Shown: piece after piece, positions 17,813-25,973 of the stretch
Position numbering within the stretch: the first letter of the stretch is position 1
Layout: every line of letters begins with the position of its first letter
Source: Bradyrhizobium diazoefficiens
Lineage (GTDB): Bacteria; Pseudomonadota; Alphaproteobacteria; Rhizobiales; Xanthobacteraceae
Assembly: GCF_018131015.1 (NCBI RefSeq)
Contig: NZ_JAFCJJ010000015.1
Coordinates: 62,001 to 126,000 of the forward strand
DNA length: 64,000 bases
Reading direction: 5' to 3'
The notes under the pieces: generated by a model
The model's input: the letters and a program-made list of their open reading frames with translations, nothing else
What the model was told of the DNA's origin: nothing
The model's database searches: none
Translations under genes and position numbers: made by a program

Positions 17813-18196
17813 TCACCGACATACAAGGACCGGGATTTTCGCCTGGGCCAGCACTCGGTTCGTCACACTACCCATGAGAACCATGGAAAATCCGCTGAGA
17901 CCATGCGATGACATGACGATGAGATCGCAGCCCTTTTCCTCGGCTGCCGCTATGATAGCTTCATGGGGTGGTATGCTCTCCACCTGAAACGTCTCGCAGG
18001 GAACGCGGGCCTCGTTGGCTGCGCTTGCGACTCTATCCAGCACGCTGGCAAAATCACCGGTCACGGCAAACAGCGGCTCCACGACAAAGATCGTAGAGAC
18101 TCTGGCTCCAACGCATTTCGCCAAATCCATCCCATGCGCCACCCCGCGCCACGCCAACTCCGAGCCGTCCGTCGGAATGAGAATGTGCCGGTACAT
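17813..18196 (-). CDS. Universal stress protein (UspA family)
   Basis: ATG 18196 follows GGAGG and starts MYRHILIPTDGSELAW, the standard UspA first strand. The 127-residue single domain ends with GLSGFSMVLMGSVTNRVL, which fits the G-x2-G-x9-G-S ATP-binding motif of nucleotide-binding UspA proteins. DLIVMSSHG is the preceding strand. A FixK/FNR-like box lies 75-88 bases upstream. Usp genes are commonly part of anaerobic or dormancy regulons, which fits this neighbourhood. Confidence 0.9.
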   Translation of the reverse strand: MYRHILIPTDGSELAWRGVAHGMDLAKCVGARVSTIFVVEPLFAVTGDFASVLDRVASAANEARVPCETFQVESIPPHEAIIAAAEEKGCDLIVMSSHGLSGFSMVLMGSVTNRVLAQAKIPVLVCR

Positions 18197-18270
18197 GCCT
18201 CGCCTCCTGATTGAGCTCGCCGGATCGCCGCCGCGCAATTTCAGGCTGGCCCAACGGTCCCAATCCAGTT

Positions 18271-18284
18271 TTGCGCTAGATCAA
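18271..18284 (-). promoter_or_regulatory. FixK/FNR-like box of the UspA gene
   Basis: TTGCGCTAGATCAA keeps one perfect half-site (ATCAA) and the CTAG core; the other half has two mismatches. Its centre is about 81 bases upstream of ATG 18196. Confidence 0.6.
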
Positions 18285-18556
18285 CGTATTGCCTCCCACA
18301 TTGGCCATCCAGGTCCGCAGGAGGCGGAATGTGAATAAGCAACGAAGAAAGCGACGAAGAAGACAAATAGCGATGACCAAGTCCCTGCCCCTCATGCTCG
18401 CGCTCGCGGCCAATGGTGCCAGCGGAAACCTACTAAGGCTCTGTATTATGTTGCAGGCGCTCTGGACGCTCTGATGCTGGCCACCAATGATGTGACGCGC
18501 AATAGGCTCGTGTGCATCCCCGCCGAAGCCACCTTGGAACACGCGCGTGACGTAGT

Positions 18557-18840
18557 GTGAAAGTACCTCGGAGCCAACCCGGCGAAGCGTCAATACAATA
18601 CAGCCACGCTGGTATGGACCTCCCAATCGCAGGGTTTGCACTGCAAGAGCCAGTGAACTCCACCGCAGTAGGCCTTCGCCTGATCGTCCCGCGCGCCTAT
18701 TCTGTTCACGAGGACGGCCAGCAGATCGGCCGCATCCGGTACGCCATCTAGCGCGGTCCGGGCACGTGGCTGAGGCACGTCACGGTCCACATTGGCCCGC
18801 ACGCTCCCGCAGGAGCCTGTCGCACGATGAACGCGCGGAA
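18557..18840 (+). pseudogene. Possible relic of a small Bradyrhizobium hypothetical gene
   Basis: One frame reads LRLIVPRAYSVHEDGQQIGR and IRYA, hits a TAG at 18749, and continues in the same frame with WLRHVTVHIG. I recall small rhizobial proteins with a G-R-I-R motif followed by W.WNVTVH, so this may be one with a premature stop. The assignment is weak. Confidence 0.3.
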
Positions 18841-19289
18841 GGAGTAGGCGCGATGACGACGTACACCACCGGGTTGCCCAAAGACGCTGAGAAGGCCGCC
18901 GGTACTGCGGCGATGGCGGCTGCCTGTTGGCTCAAGCACCGACAGCGGTGAGCAACACGACGAGCCCAACAAGGCAGGCACTGATGACGGGACCGGCGAG
19001 AACGCTGGCGATAGTGCTGATGATGCCGTCCATCGGGCGCGACGCCTATTGTTGTCGCACCGCGAGTGCGTGGTGATGCAGGCAATAGGGCCTTCCCGGC
19101 TCTACCGCGTCGGCGCAAAAGTGAAACCCTTCCTTTCCCGGCTCGCCAACGGGCCAGCGGCAGCTGTTGGCCCGCAGCGCGAGCACCGGGTGCAGATCGT
19201 CACGGACTGCCGGGTGCCGATGGTTCGGCGCGATGATGGATGTCACGGTGCTCGTTTCCCTTTGCTGGCTTGCCAGGTGGCAGGCGACC
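18841..19289. other. Stretch without a confident gene
   Basis: About 450 bases. A 32-codon plus-strand frame from 18853 (MTTYTTGLPKDAEKAAGTAA) could be part of the preceding relic. Nothing else was recognised. Confidence 0.3.
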
Positions 19290-19472
19290 CTATTGAAAGC
19301 GTTTCCGCCTGGACTTTGCTTGCCCGATCTGGTCCTTGACCATCAGCTTCCGGCGCTTCAGTTCAACAACTTGCAGGTCGTCCGTTGAAATATGCGCGAG
19401 CGCTTCGTGCAATTCATTTTCGAGAATCCTGTGCTTCCGCTCCAGCTCAACCAGATGCGCCTGGATCGTCAT
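19290..19472 (-). CDS. DUF465 (YdcH-like) small coiled-coil protein
   Basis: ATG 19472 follows GGAGG, giving a 60-residue basic helical protein. The sequence HRILENELHEALAHISTDDL followed by ELKRRKLMVKDQI is the DUF465 pattern (H..LE.EI......D...I..LK..KL.LKDEI). These small proteins are widespread in proteobacteria and of unknown function. A longer in-frame start at 19568 adds residues outside the family and is rejected. Confidence 0.8.
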   Translation of the reverse strand: MTIQAHLVELERKHRILENELHEALAHISTDDLQVVELKRRKLMVKDQIGQAKSRRKRFQ

Positions 19473-19865
19473 TAGAACCTCCTCCACGTTCGGGACTACA
19501 TCCCAAGAAACATCAAGAACGCCGTCGCCAAAAGGCTGAGCAACGAGCCTACCACCCAAGCCAACCAATCGGATCGCGTCATAGCGTTGGTGCTAAGGCA
19601 CAATGCCGATTACGTCCTGTCTTCACGTGCCAAAAAGGTGTCTTTTTAAGCCAGAGCCAAAGCAATCGTTCGCCGCCACGTCGCCCACCGCGCCGCGCAC
19701 TCGCGCGCGAGAGGAGACCGCGCGCGGGGTAGCCCTTGGCGGCTGTGCGGTGGCGGCAAATGGTGGCCCCTACGAACAGGCATTTGGCAGAAGATAACAA
19801 GCGGCCCGATCGTCGAGCCTGTACCTGTGCGCCAAAGGTTTCAGTGAATGAAAAGGAGCCGTACA
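19473..19865. other. Divergent intergenic stretch
   Basis: About 390 bases between the DUF465 gene and the zinc-ribbon gene. No gene or box recognised. Confidence 0.35.
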
Positions 19866-20072
19866 GTGCCCGAACTGTTGTCGACCGTCGCACCCCACCG
19901 CGATCCGCGTGGCAGCGCGTTGCGCGCCTGTCCAGTCTGCGCCGACGCCATGTTCGCCGCCCAAGCCGCTTACGCCTCGGACCATGGGGTCAGCTATCTC
20001 TGGATCTGCGATATCTGCCGCCCCGGGCTCGTGACCAAGCTCGCCGTCAAGCAACGGTTCGCCTGCAATTGA
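19866..20072 (+). CDS. Small zinc-ribbon protein
   Basis: The GTG at 19866 is preferred because AAGGAG is 8 bases upstream; an ATG at 19848 would add six residues. The 68-residue product has two Cys pairs, CPVC and CDIC, separated by about 28 residues including YLWICDIC. This is a treble-clef or zinc-ribbon layout common to small hypothetical proteins in Bradyrhizobium and Rhodopseudomonas. Role unknown. Confidence 0.6.
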   Translation: MPELLSTVAPHRDPRGSALRACPVCADAMFAAQAAYASDHGVSYLWICDICRPGLVTKLAVKQRFACN

Positions 20073-20089
20073 TAGTAAAATTTCGCGCA

Positions 20090-20200
20090 ATGTTCCTGAT
20101 CGCGCTGCTGATCATTGTCGCCTTCGCCGTCTACGCGGTGCACCATTCGGCAGGCGGGTCGCCGATGAAAGTCGGAGAAGCCGACCAGCTTCGCTTCTGA
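20090..20200 (+). CDS. Possible 36-residue single-helix membrane protein
   Basis: Seventeen bases after the zinc-ribbon gene, an ATG frame gives MFLIALLIIVAFAVYAVHH followed by a polar tail ending EADQLRF. It would be one transmembrane helix with a short cytoplasmic or periplasmic tail. No clear ribosome site; moderate chance of being real. Confidence 0.35.
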   Translation: MFLIALLIIVAFAVYAVHHSAGGSPMKVGEADQLRF

Positions 20201-20734
20201 TGTCCGAACGATCTTGTGCGGGCCGACACAGACCCGACCCGCACGGTCGGCGCAACCCAGCCAGCCCACCAGTGCGTCACTCCGGTCGACGCCACCTGTG
20301 ATGGGCGTACACATTGACCCCATAGTCGCGAGATCAATCAACCATTAGGACGCCAATCGGCGCTCGGGCCCCGCCGAATAACAGTCCGAATATGCAGAGG
20401 AACGGCCGTTGCCGCGCGTGCGCTGTGGGCGGCGCTTCGCCGGACAGAGTTCCTCCATCGCCCGGAGCCGCGCAAGCCGCCGCCGCCAACCTGAAGATCT
20501 GGACGGCCTGCGCGTCAGCTTCGTGGAGGCGGATTTGCAATGGAGCCTGTCAGGAAAGACCCTGGCCGGCCGTCGAACACGCGATCCGCAATCGGGCAAA
20601 GAACCGGCAGACCCGATTGGAACAAATAGCCGAATTGCACGATGATGTTGTCGAGCCGGGTCCGGCTGGCCTCATGCGGCGGAGGGCGGACCTGCTGGTT
20701 CAGCGCTGCACCGCTCAGTCTGTGGAGGTTCATC
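20201..20734. other. Stretch without a recognisable gene
   Basis: About 530 bases upstream of the Gly-rich gene. Open frames here are antisense or low complexity, and none is assignable. Confidence 0.4.
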
Positions 20735-21250
20735 ATGCTGCGATACATTCTCACCGTCTTTGCGGCGATCGTTCTGGTTACCGCCACTCTCATCCCCGAT
20801 GACGCACTGGCTCGCCGTGGCGGTGGCGGCGGTGGGTTTCGAGGCGGTGGGGGTATGCGGGCTGGCGGCTTCCATGGTGGCGGCATGCGCGCCGGAGGCT
20901 TTCATGGGGGCGGCATGCGCGCGGCCCATGTGCGGGGCGGTCGCGTTCACGCCGGACGTGGCTACGGCGGTCGTGGTTACCGCGTCGCCGGAGGTCCTCG
21001 ACCCTCGCATCCGATAGCCGGCCGTCCGGGCCGCCCGGGTTATCCGGGCCGTCCAATCGCCGGCCGGCCCGGGCGGCCGATCGCGGGATACCCGGGTTAC
21101 GGGGGCGGCTACTATCGTCCGGGCTGGGGGTACGGTGCTGCTGCCGTAGGGGCCGCCGCTGCCGCAGGGGCCTACGGCTACTACAACAATCAGTGCTACT
21201 ACGACACATACGGCAACTATGTTTGCCCCGGCCAATATCCGTATTGGTAG
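20735..21250 (+). CDS. Secreted Gly-rich repeat protein, paralogue of 9845-10228
   Basis: GGAGG lies 7 bases before ATG 20735, which opens a signal peptide (MLRYILTVFAAIVLVTATLI then PDDALA). The 171-residue product has Gly-rich units (GGGMRAGGFHGG repeated), then HPIAGRPGRP and PGYPGRPIAGRP units like those of the BA14K proteins. It ends CYYDTYGNYVCPGQYPYW. The end matches the 9845 protein and the middle matches the 10429 protein, so it looks like a mosaic of the two. Likely secreted; function unknown. Confidence 0.75.
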   Translation: MLRYILTVFAAIVLVTATLIPDDALARRGGGGGGFRGGGGMRAGGFHGGGMRAGGFHGGGMRAAHVRGGRVHAGRGYGGRGYRVAGGPRPSHPIAGRPGRPGYPGRPIAGRPGRPIAGYPGYGGGYYRPGWGYGAAAVGAAAAAGAYGYYNNQCYYDTYGNYVCPGQYPYW

Positions 21251-21270
21251 TGTGAGGTAAGCAACGCGAT

Positions 21271-21291
21271 CGGCGGCTGCCCGAGCCGCCG
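21271..21291. terminator. Possible hairpin after the Gly-rich gene
   Basis: CGGCGGCT and AGCCGCCG form an 8-base-pair stem with a 5-base loop, 20 bases after the stop codon. There is no T run, so an intrinsic terminator is only possible. Confidence 0.35.
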
Positions 21292-21643
21292 CTTGCCTCC
21301 TCGGTGGTGTCCTCACACCTCAGCAGGGAGGCGGTGGTGGATCGATAGCAGGCGGTGAAGCTCTTCGTTGGTTTTGCGATGTGTCCGCGCGCTGACGAGA
21401 CCGCTGGTTGCCTGATTGATGCTGCTGGGCCGATTGGTCGGCTCTCCCCCTCTTTCCTCTGAACCGAACAACCATGCGGTGATCAGGTTGCCGGGGAAGA
21501 GCTGTTGCGTGTGTCGAGGTGAATTTCTCTATTTGAGAAATGAGCCAGCGGAGCCCATCGCGTCGCGACCTGAGTTCGCCGGAGTTTTGAACGAACGGGA
21601 AGTTCGGGCGGAAGTTGCGGTCGCTGCTGCTGCAGAGGTCCGG
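21292..21643. other. Intergenic stretch before the DUF4239 gene
   Basis: About 350 bases. The DUF4239 frame is open upstream to 21416, but the extra residues are not hydrophobic or conserved, so I treat this as non-coding. Confidence 0.35.
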
Positions 21644-22429
21644 ATGACAAACACCCTTTTGATCGGCCTGATTGTTTTCGCCATCATCGTGGCAGGCGCT
21701 TTCGCGGGCGCGGAGGTTCAGCGACGCCTGCCCAAACATGAGCTCAAGGAGGACACCAGAAGCCTGGTGAACGTTTCCACGGCGGTGGTGGCCACCGTAT
21801 CGGCCCTTGTACTCGGCTTGCTGATCTCCAACGCGAACACGTCATTCACGCGCCTTGGGGGAGAAGTCACCACGCTGTCTGCGGAAATCCTGCGGCTCGA
21901 CCACCTGCTCAGTCGCTATGGACCAAGTGCGGAGCCAGCACGACAATTGTTGCTCAACTTCGCCGAGCGCAAGGAAGCGGATTTGTTTCCAGAACATCAT
22001 GGGCTTGTACACCTTCGTAATCCCTCGACCTACGAACAGCTCCAGCGGCTCGAGGACACCCTGCTTACTCTAAAGCCGGCAAATTCGCGGGACCAGTGGT
22101 GGCTTAGCCAGGCGTTGATCCTCGCCTCAAAGATCGGGGACGCAACCTGGCTGCTGGCTCAGCAAGTAGGGGAAGGCACTCCGAAGGCGTTCGTTGCGCT
22201 TCTTGTCTTCTGGCTGGCTCTTCTATTCGCCAGCTTTGGTCTCTTCGCGCCTCCCAATCTGATATCAGCGGCGACGCTGACCTTGTGTGCACTGGCAGTC
22301 GCCGGTGCAGTCGCGATGTTTCTCGAATTGGAGCAGGGCTTTGGCGCCATCATCCACATCTCGCAGCTTCCGATGCATCAAGCCATTGAGACATTGAAAA
22401 TCGAGTCACGCAGCGAGAACGCGCCGTGA
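21644..22429 (+). CDS. DUF4239 (bestrophin-like) membrane protein
   Basis: From ATG 21644 the 261-residue protein opens with a hydrophobic helix (LLIGLIVFAIIVAGAFAGAE). A second helix follows (VVATVSALVLGLLISNANTS), then a soluble helical part and a C-terminal pair of helices (AFVALLVFWLALLFASFGLF and ISAATLTLCALAVAGAVAMF). This two-plus-two helix layout with the LISNANTSF turn fits DUF4239. Function is unknown; a channel-like role has been suggested for the fold only. Confidence 0.7.
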   Translation: MTNTLLIGLIVFAIIVAGAFAGAEVQRRLPKHELKEDTRSLVNVSTAVVATVSALVLGLLISNANTSFTRLGGEVTTLSAEILRLDHLLSRYGPSAEPARQLLLNFAERKEADLFPEHHGLVHLRNPSTYEQLQRLEDTLLTLKPANSRDQWWLSQALILASKIGDATWLLAQQVGEGTPKAFVALLVFWLALLFASFGLFAPPNLISAATLTLCALAVAGAVAMFLELEQGFGAIIHISQLPMHQAIETLKIESRSENAP

Positions 22430-22457
22430 TCGCGCTCGTGGCCCCTGGGAATGCGGA

Positions 22458-22472
22458 GAACATGCTTGGAAC
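22458..22472. promoter_or_regulatory. Orphan LexA-like box
   Basis: GAACATGCTTGGAAC fits GAAC-N7-GAAC, the complement of the alphaproteobacterial SOS box. No convincing gene starts on either side: the next plus-strand frame (22492) is not recognisable and the minus-strand neighbour is a pseudogene end. It may be chance or a relic. Confidence 0.3.
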
Positions 22473-22716
22473 AATGTAGGTTCGAACTGCCATGCGTGAT
22501 GCGCTCTGTCCAAAGCGGTGTGGTGGGCGGCTGATGGTTCGTGACGGACACTCCTCTGCGCTGCGGCCCGCTCATAATTTGGCGACCTGGGCAAGAGCGC
22601 TCCGACGAGGCGCTCCCTCGCCCGCGATGACTGCGAGGAAGCCATGCGGAACAGGTCCCGCCGCTGGATTGCGACGCCGCCCTTTATCGCGATGCTGGTC
22701 ACCTGCCAACAACCGG

Positions 22717-23146
22717 TCAGCACGGGCAATACATTGTCTGGAGGGTGTTCCCGCGTAGAAATATGATATGCCGTCTCAGCCCGCCACGGCCGGCGATCCA
22801 CCGCCGCACGTTCTGCGGATAGCTGGAGTAAAGCAGCCACGTAGCTTCAGGGTCGGTGAAGGTGCGGGCCCCCCGGGCCATAATTCCAGGCCGCATGGAA
22901 ACCGACCAGTGCCCGAGAAGTGACGCAAATTTTCTGCGGCGGCAGCTCACTGAGTGCAATAGTACATGCGGAGGCGCACAGCCCGTCAATGATTACCGAC
23001 TCGCCCGCAGAGGCAAGCTGGTGATATTTCTTGACGTAGTCTGCGATTAAACCCCCGCGATCATGCGTTATGCGCACCGCCGAGCTTGCCGGCGGTGCGG
23101 TGACGATCAGTAGTACAGCGGACAACCACGGCGTCACGCGGTTCAT
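22717..23146 (-). pseudogene. ClpP-like periplasmic protein, frameshifted paralogue
   Basis: From ATG 23146 the frame gives a signal peptide, AVRITHDRGGLIADYVKKYH, GLCASACTIALSELP and GFHAAWNYGPGG. One extra C in the run near 22870 throws it out of frame. The next frame carries on with RTFTDPEATWLLYSSYP and ends QTMYCPC. The intact relative is at 236-664, and the two align along their length. Removing one base restores the whole protein, so the break is recent or a sequencing artefact. Confidence 0.85.
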
Positions 23147-23305
23147 CTTATCCCCGAACCGCGCCCAGTTACCCCAAGCAGCGCACCTTAGGCTCATCAG
23201 ATTGATGGCAGCTTGTCGGCAGCGGAAAGCATGAGATGAATTCAGAGGAACGGCCCTTGTAGAAGGCTGTTGAGGGATTCGCAGGGGACATGAGGAGGAC
23301 CGATC

Positions 23306-23806
23306 ATGAAGTTTCGTATCACGACGGCAGCAGCAGCCGGCCTTCTGGCTGCGAGCATGATGGTTGTCCCCGCCGAAGCCCGGGGCTTTGGAATGCACGG
23401 TGGCTTCGGCCACGTAGGCGGCGGTTGGGGTCAGGGTGGTTGGGGTCATGGCGGTTGGGGGTGGGGAGGCGTCGGCCTGGGCTTGGCGGCAGGGGCAGTT
23501 GTCGGGGCTGCTCTCGCAGCGCCGTACTATTACGGAGATCCATACGCCTATGACTACGGTTACCCCGTCGATTACGACTATGGGTACTACGGGTATGCTC
23601 CCGCCGTAAGCGTCGGCTTCGTAGGGCCCTATTGGGGTTATCGCAGGCATTATTGGGCTCATCGGCACTATGGCTACGGCCTAGGCTATCGCGGCTCTGG
23701 CGCGCGCGTCGCCTACGGCGGATACCGGGGCGGCTTTGCTCACGCTACGTACCGTAGCAATGCCCGTATGGGATTCGCGGGTGCTCATGGCGGCCGGTTC
23801 CGCTGA
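23306..23806 (+). CDS. Secreted Gly/His/Tyr-rich protein
   Basis: GAGGAGG lies shortly before ATG 23306. The 166-residue product has a signal peptide (MKFRITTAAAAGLLAASMMV with VPAEA). A Gly/Trp block (GGGWGQGGWGHGG), a short hydrophobic Gly/Ala segment (LGLAAGAVVGAALAA) and Tyr/Asp-rich (YAYDYGYPVDYDYGYYGY) and Tyr/His-rich runs follow. It belongs with the other low-complexity secreted proteins of this region but lacks the HPIAGRP and BA14K motifs. No FixK box is seen. Function unknown. Confidence 0.68.
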   Translation: MKFRITTAAAAGLLAASMMVVPAEARGFGMHGGFGHVGGGWGQGGWGHGGWGWGGVGLGLAAGAVVGAALAAPYYYGDPYAYDYGYPVDYDYGYYGYAPAVSVGFVGPYWGYRRHYWAHRHYGYGLGYRGSGARVAYGGYRGGFAHATYRSNARMGFAGAHGGRFR

Positions 23807-24099
23807 GCCTGTGACGTAGCTACGACGAGGCGTACCCGGGGCCCAAGCTCCGGGCTCATCCTGTCGCTGCGGTTTGGTATGGTGGCGGGCTAAGGGGTGA
23901 CGAGCGGAATAGTTCGTTGATCGCCGGCCAGTTTGCGGGGATAGAATTAGAGATTGCACATTGTCAGGCCTCAGGGGCCGGGCACGGATGCTGTCCTCGC
24001 GAGGAGATGTGCTCTCTGGACGGCCATTGGGATCGAATACCGTTGCTTTGCGCGCCTGGTGATTATGACCATCGGCGTCAGCGGCAGGGTGTTCTACCA

Positions 24100-24768
24100 T
24101 CATGGTTGCTGGTCAAACGCGGCGAGTCGTTTCCTGTCGAGTATGACAATCTCTCGCTGAGTGCTGCCAACGAAATCAATAACTCCTTCACAATGCAATT
24201 TGGCAACCGCACGGGAAACTGTTTCGATGGTGAGGCCAAGATAGTCCGCGATGTCACGACGCGACATGGGAAGCGATAGAACATCGGTCGCTGCCGCGCG
24301 CTCGTCCATTTCATGCAAGAATGCTGCTGTGCGCTCCAGCGCCGTCTTGCGCCCAAGCAAGAGCATGTGGTTCTCGGCGTGCTGCAAACTCCGAGTTGTC
24401 ATCCTGAGAAGGTTCTGAAGAACGACAGGATCGCTCTCTGCCACCATGTTGAAACTGCCGTGGCTGACAAGGCGAACGGTGGTCTGCACGATCGCTTCCG
24501 CCGTGAACCGGTGGAATTTTTCGTTATCGACCCCGAAGACGTCTCCTTGCAAATGAAATGCGTTGATCTGTCGCCGGCCGTCGGGGAGCGACTTGTAAGT
24601 TCGAACCGCGCCGCTCTTGATTTCATACACGTATTTCGCGGGATCATCTTGAAGGAAGATGGTCTTGCCCTTTTTGTAGGTGAAGTCACTGGGAGCAATC
24701 GCGCGATCTGAACCAAAACCTTGGAGAGAGTCCGTGCCTGGCTTCGTGCTGGGTACGTACATGGTCAT
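24100..24768 (-). CDS. Crp/Fnr family regulator, FixK-like (copy 3)
   Basis: The 222-residue protein is colinear with the regulators at 14673 and 15611. It has a sensor barrel (KYVYEIKSGAVRTYKSLP, GRRQINAFHLQGDVFGVD), a long dimer helix (HAENHMLLLGRKTALERT) and MSRRDIADYLGLTIETVSRA as recognition helix-turn-helix. Its only Cys is near the C-terminus (KLHCEGV), so no FNR-type iron-sulphur cluster is expected. It sits far from the other two, with pseudogenes between. Confidence 0.87.
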   Translation of the reverse strand: MTMYVPSTKPGTDSLQGFGSDRAIAPSDFTYKKGKTIFLQDDPAKYVYEIKSGAVRTYKSLPDGRRQINAFHLQGDVFGVDNEKFHRFTAEAIVQTTVRLVSHGSFNMVAESDPVVLQNLLRMTTRSLQHAENHMLLLGRKTALERTAAFLHEMDERAAATDVLSLPMSRRDIADYLGLTIETVSRAVAKLHCEGVIDFVGSTQREIVILDRKRLAAFDQQP

Positions 24769-25294
24769 ACTCCCGAAAGCGCAACTGCTAATCTAGTTCG
24801 ATGCCGTCCCGTTCTTCCCGCAACAACCGAAAGGTTTAATGGCGTAACATTTCTAGCCCGACACCTTGACGAAAGTCACGCCGCATCATCTGGTTCCTGT
24901 CGCCATTTCCGTCTAAGGCCGCTTAGGTTCCTATGTTCAAAAGTGCGAACAATGGGCTCGCTTTTGCGACGCACAGAATTGCTCCGTGTCATGCATGGGC
25001 TTCCTCCGAGAAGTTCAAGAATGGATGTGAATCGGCGTGTGCCGGCGGATCTGTAGTGGGCCGCGCGGCCGGTTGGCCACGCCTGCATGTCGAGTGACGT
25101 CAGGCGGAAAGCCCGAAGGCCGCAAAAGGCCAACGCTGGCGAATGCAGTCCGAGCCAAGAGGCCAGTAGCGAGGCGTTTGTCATTCTTAGCCCGACCTGC
25201 TGCACGATCAGCCAAGCGTGGGTCGACAATAGGCTTCCCTCGTCGACGCCATCGGGGCATCAGGTTGCGAGACAGAGGGCGTTCGGTCCGCTAA
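24769..25294. other. Stretch without a recognisable gene
   Basis: About 525 bases between the third FixK-like gene and the response regulator. No assignable frame; no FixK or SOS box noticed. Confidence 0.4.
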
Positions 25295-25639
25295 TTAACG
25301 CGCCAGTTCTTTGATCGCCTTGACGATGTCGTCGGGGTGGTATGGCTTGGTCAAATACGCGCTTCCCGGAACGGGTCGGGGCGACACGGGTGAAAAGCCG
25401 GTTGCGTAGATCACGGGGAGGCCGGGGTAGCGCTCTCGGTAGCGCTCGGCAATCTGCCAGCCGTCCATTTTTCCGGGAAGTTTTACGTCGGTCACCAGCA
25501 CGTCCGCCGCGCCTCTCGCGCACCAGGCCATCGCCTGGTCGCCGTTCGCGGCATGGATGACCTCATAGCCCTCCTCACGCAGGGCTTCGACGACGAATTC
25601 TCGGATGAGAGGGTCATCTTCGACCAAGAGGACGCGCAT
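25295..25639 (-). CDS. Single-domain response regulator (CheY-like receiver)
   Basis: ATG 25639 opens MRVLLVEDDPLIREFVVEAL, so the longer in-frame start at 25684 is rejected. The 114-residue receiver has the acidic pair (EDD at 7-9), phospho-acceptor Asp51 (LVTDVKLPG), Thr/Ser position (IYATGF) and Lys (YLTKPYHPDD). There is no output domain. Two histidine kinases lie 2-4 kb away, and the HWE kinase has no receiver of its own, so this is a possible partner. Confidence 0.85.
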   Translation of the reverse strand: MRVLLVEDDPLIREFVVEALREEGYEVIHAANGDQAMAWCARGAADVLVTDVKLPGKMDGWQIAERYRERYPGLPVIYATGFSPVSPRPVPGSAYLTKPYHPDDIVKAIKELAR

Positions 25640-25973
25640 GGGACAAACCTTTGATGTGCTTTCACCTTTCCGAACTGTCTGCAATGGGGTCCGTTCCCCC
25701 CAGTTGAGAATCTGCTCTCTGGGCCCGGTCTTTTCTTTGTCTCAGCCCACAGTGCGACCTCGCAGCGGGCGCGCCATCATTCGTCCGGCGGAGCCAAGGC
25801 CGCGTCGATCGTCAGTTCGGAATTGGTCCGCTCACTCAGAAGCAAGGCGAGGGCTCTCCGTCCTGCCCGGTTGATCGAGATTTCCCGCGCAAGTAGAACG
25901 GGAGCGTCGGAACCTCTTGCCTGATTTTCCCATTTCCATCTTTTCGACCGGTCACTCGGATCGATCCACGTCC
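25640..25973. other. Divergent intergenic stretch
   Basis: About 330 bases between the receiver gene and the P450 gene. The P450 frame is open back to a TTG at 25917. No regulatory motif recognised. Confidence 0.35.

Noticed and set aside
24876..25229. 117-codon minus-strand frame
   Set aside because: Unusual composition, no ribosome site and no similarity I can recognise; the plus-strand frames there are no better.
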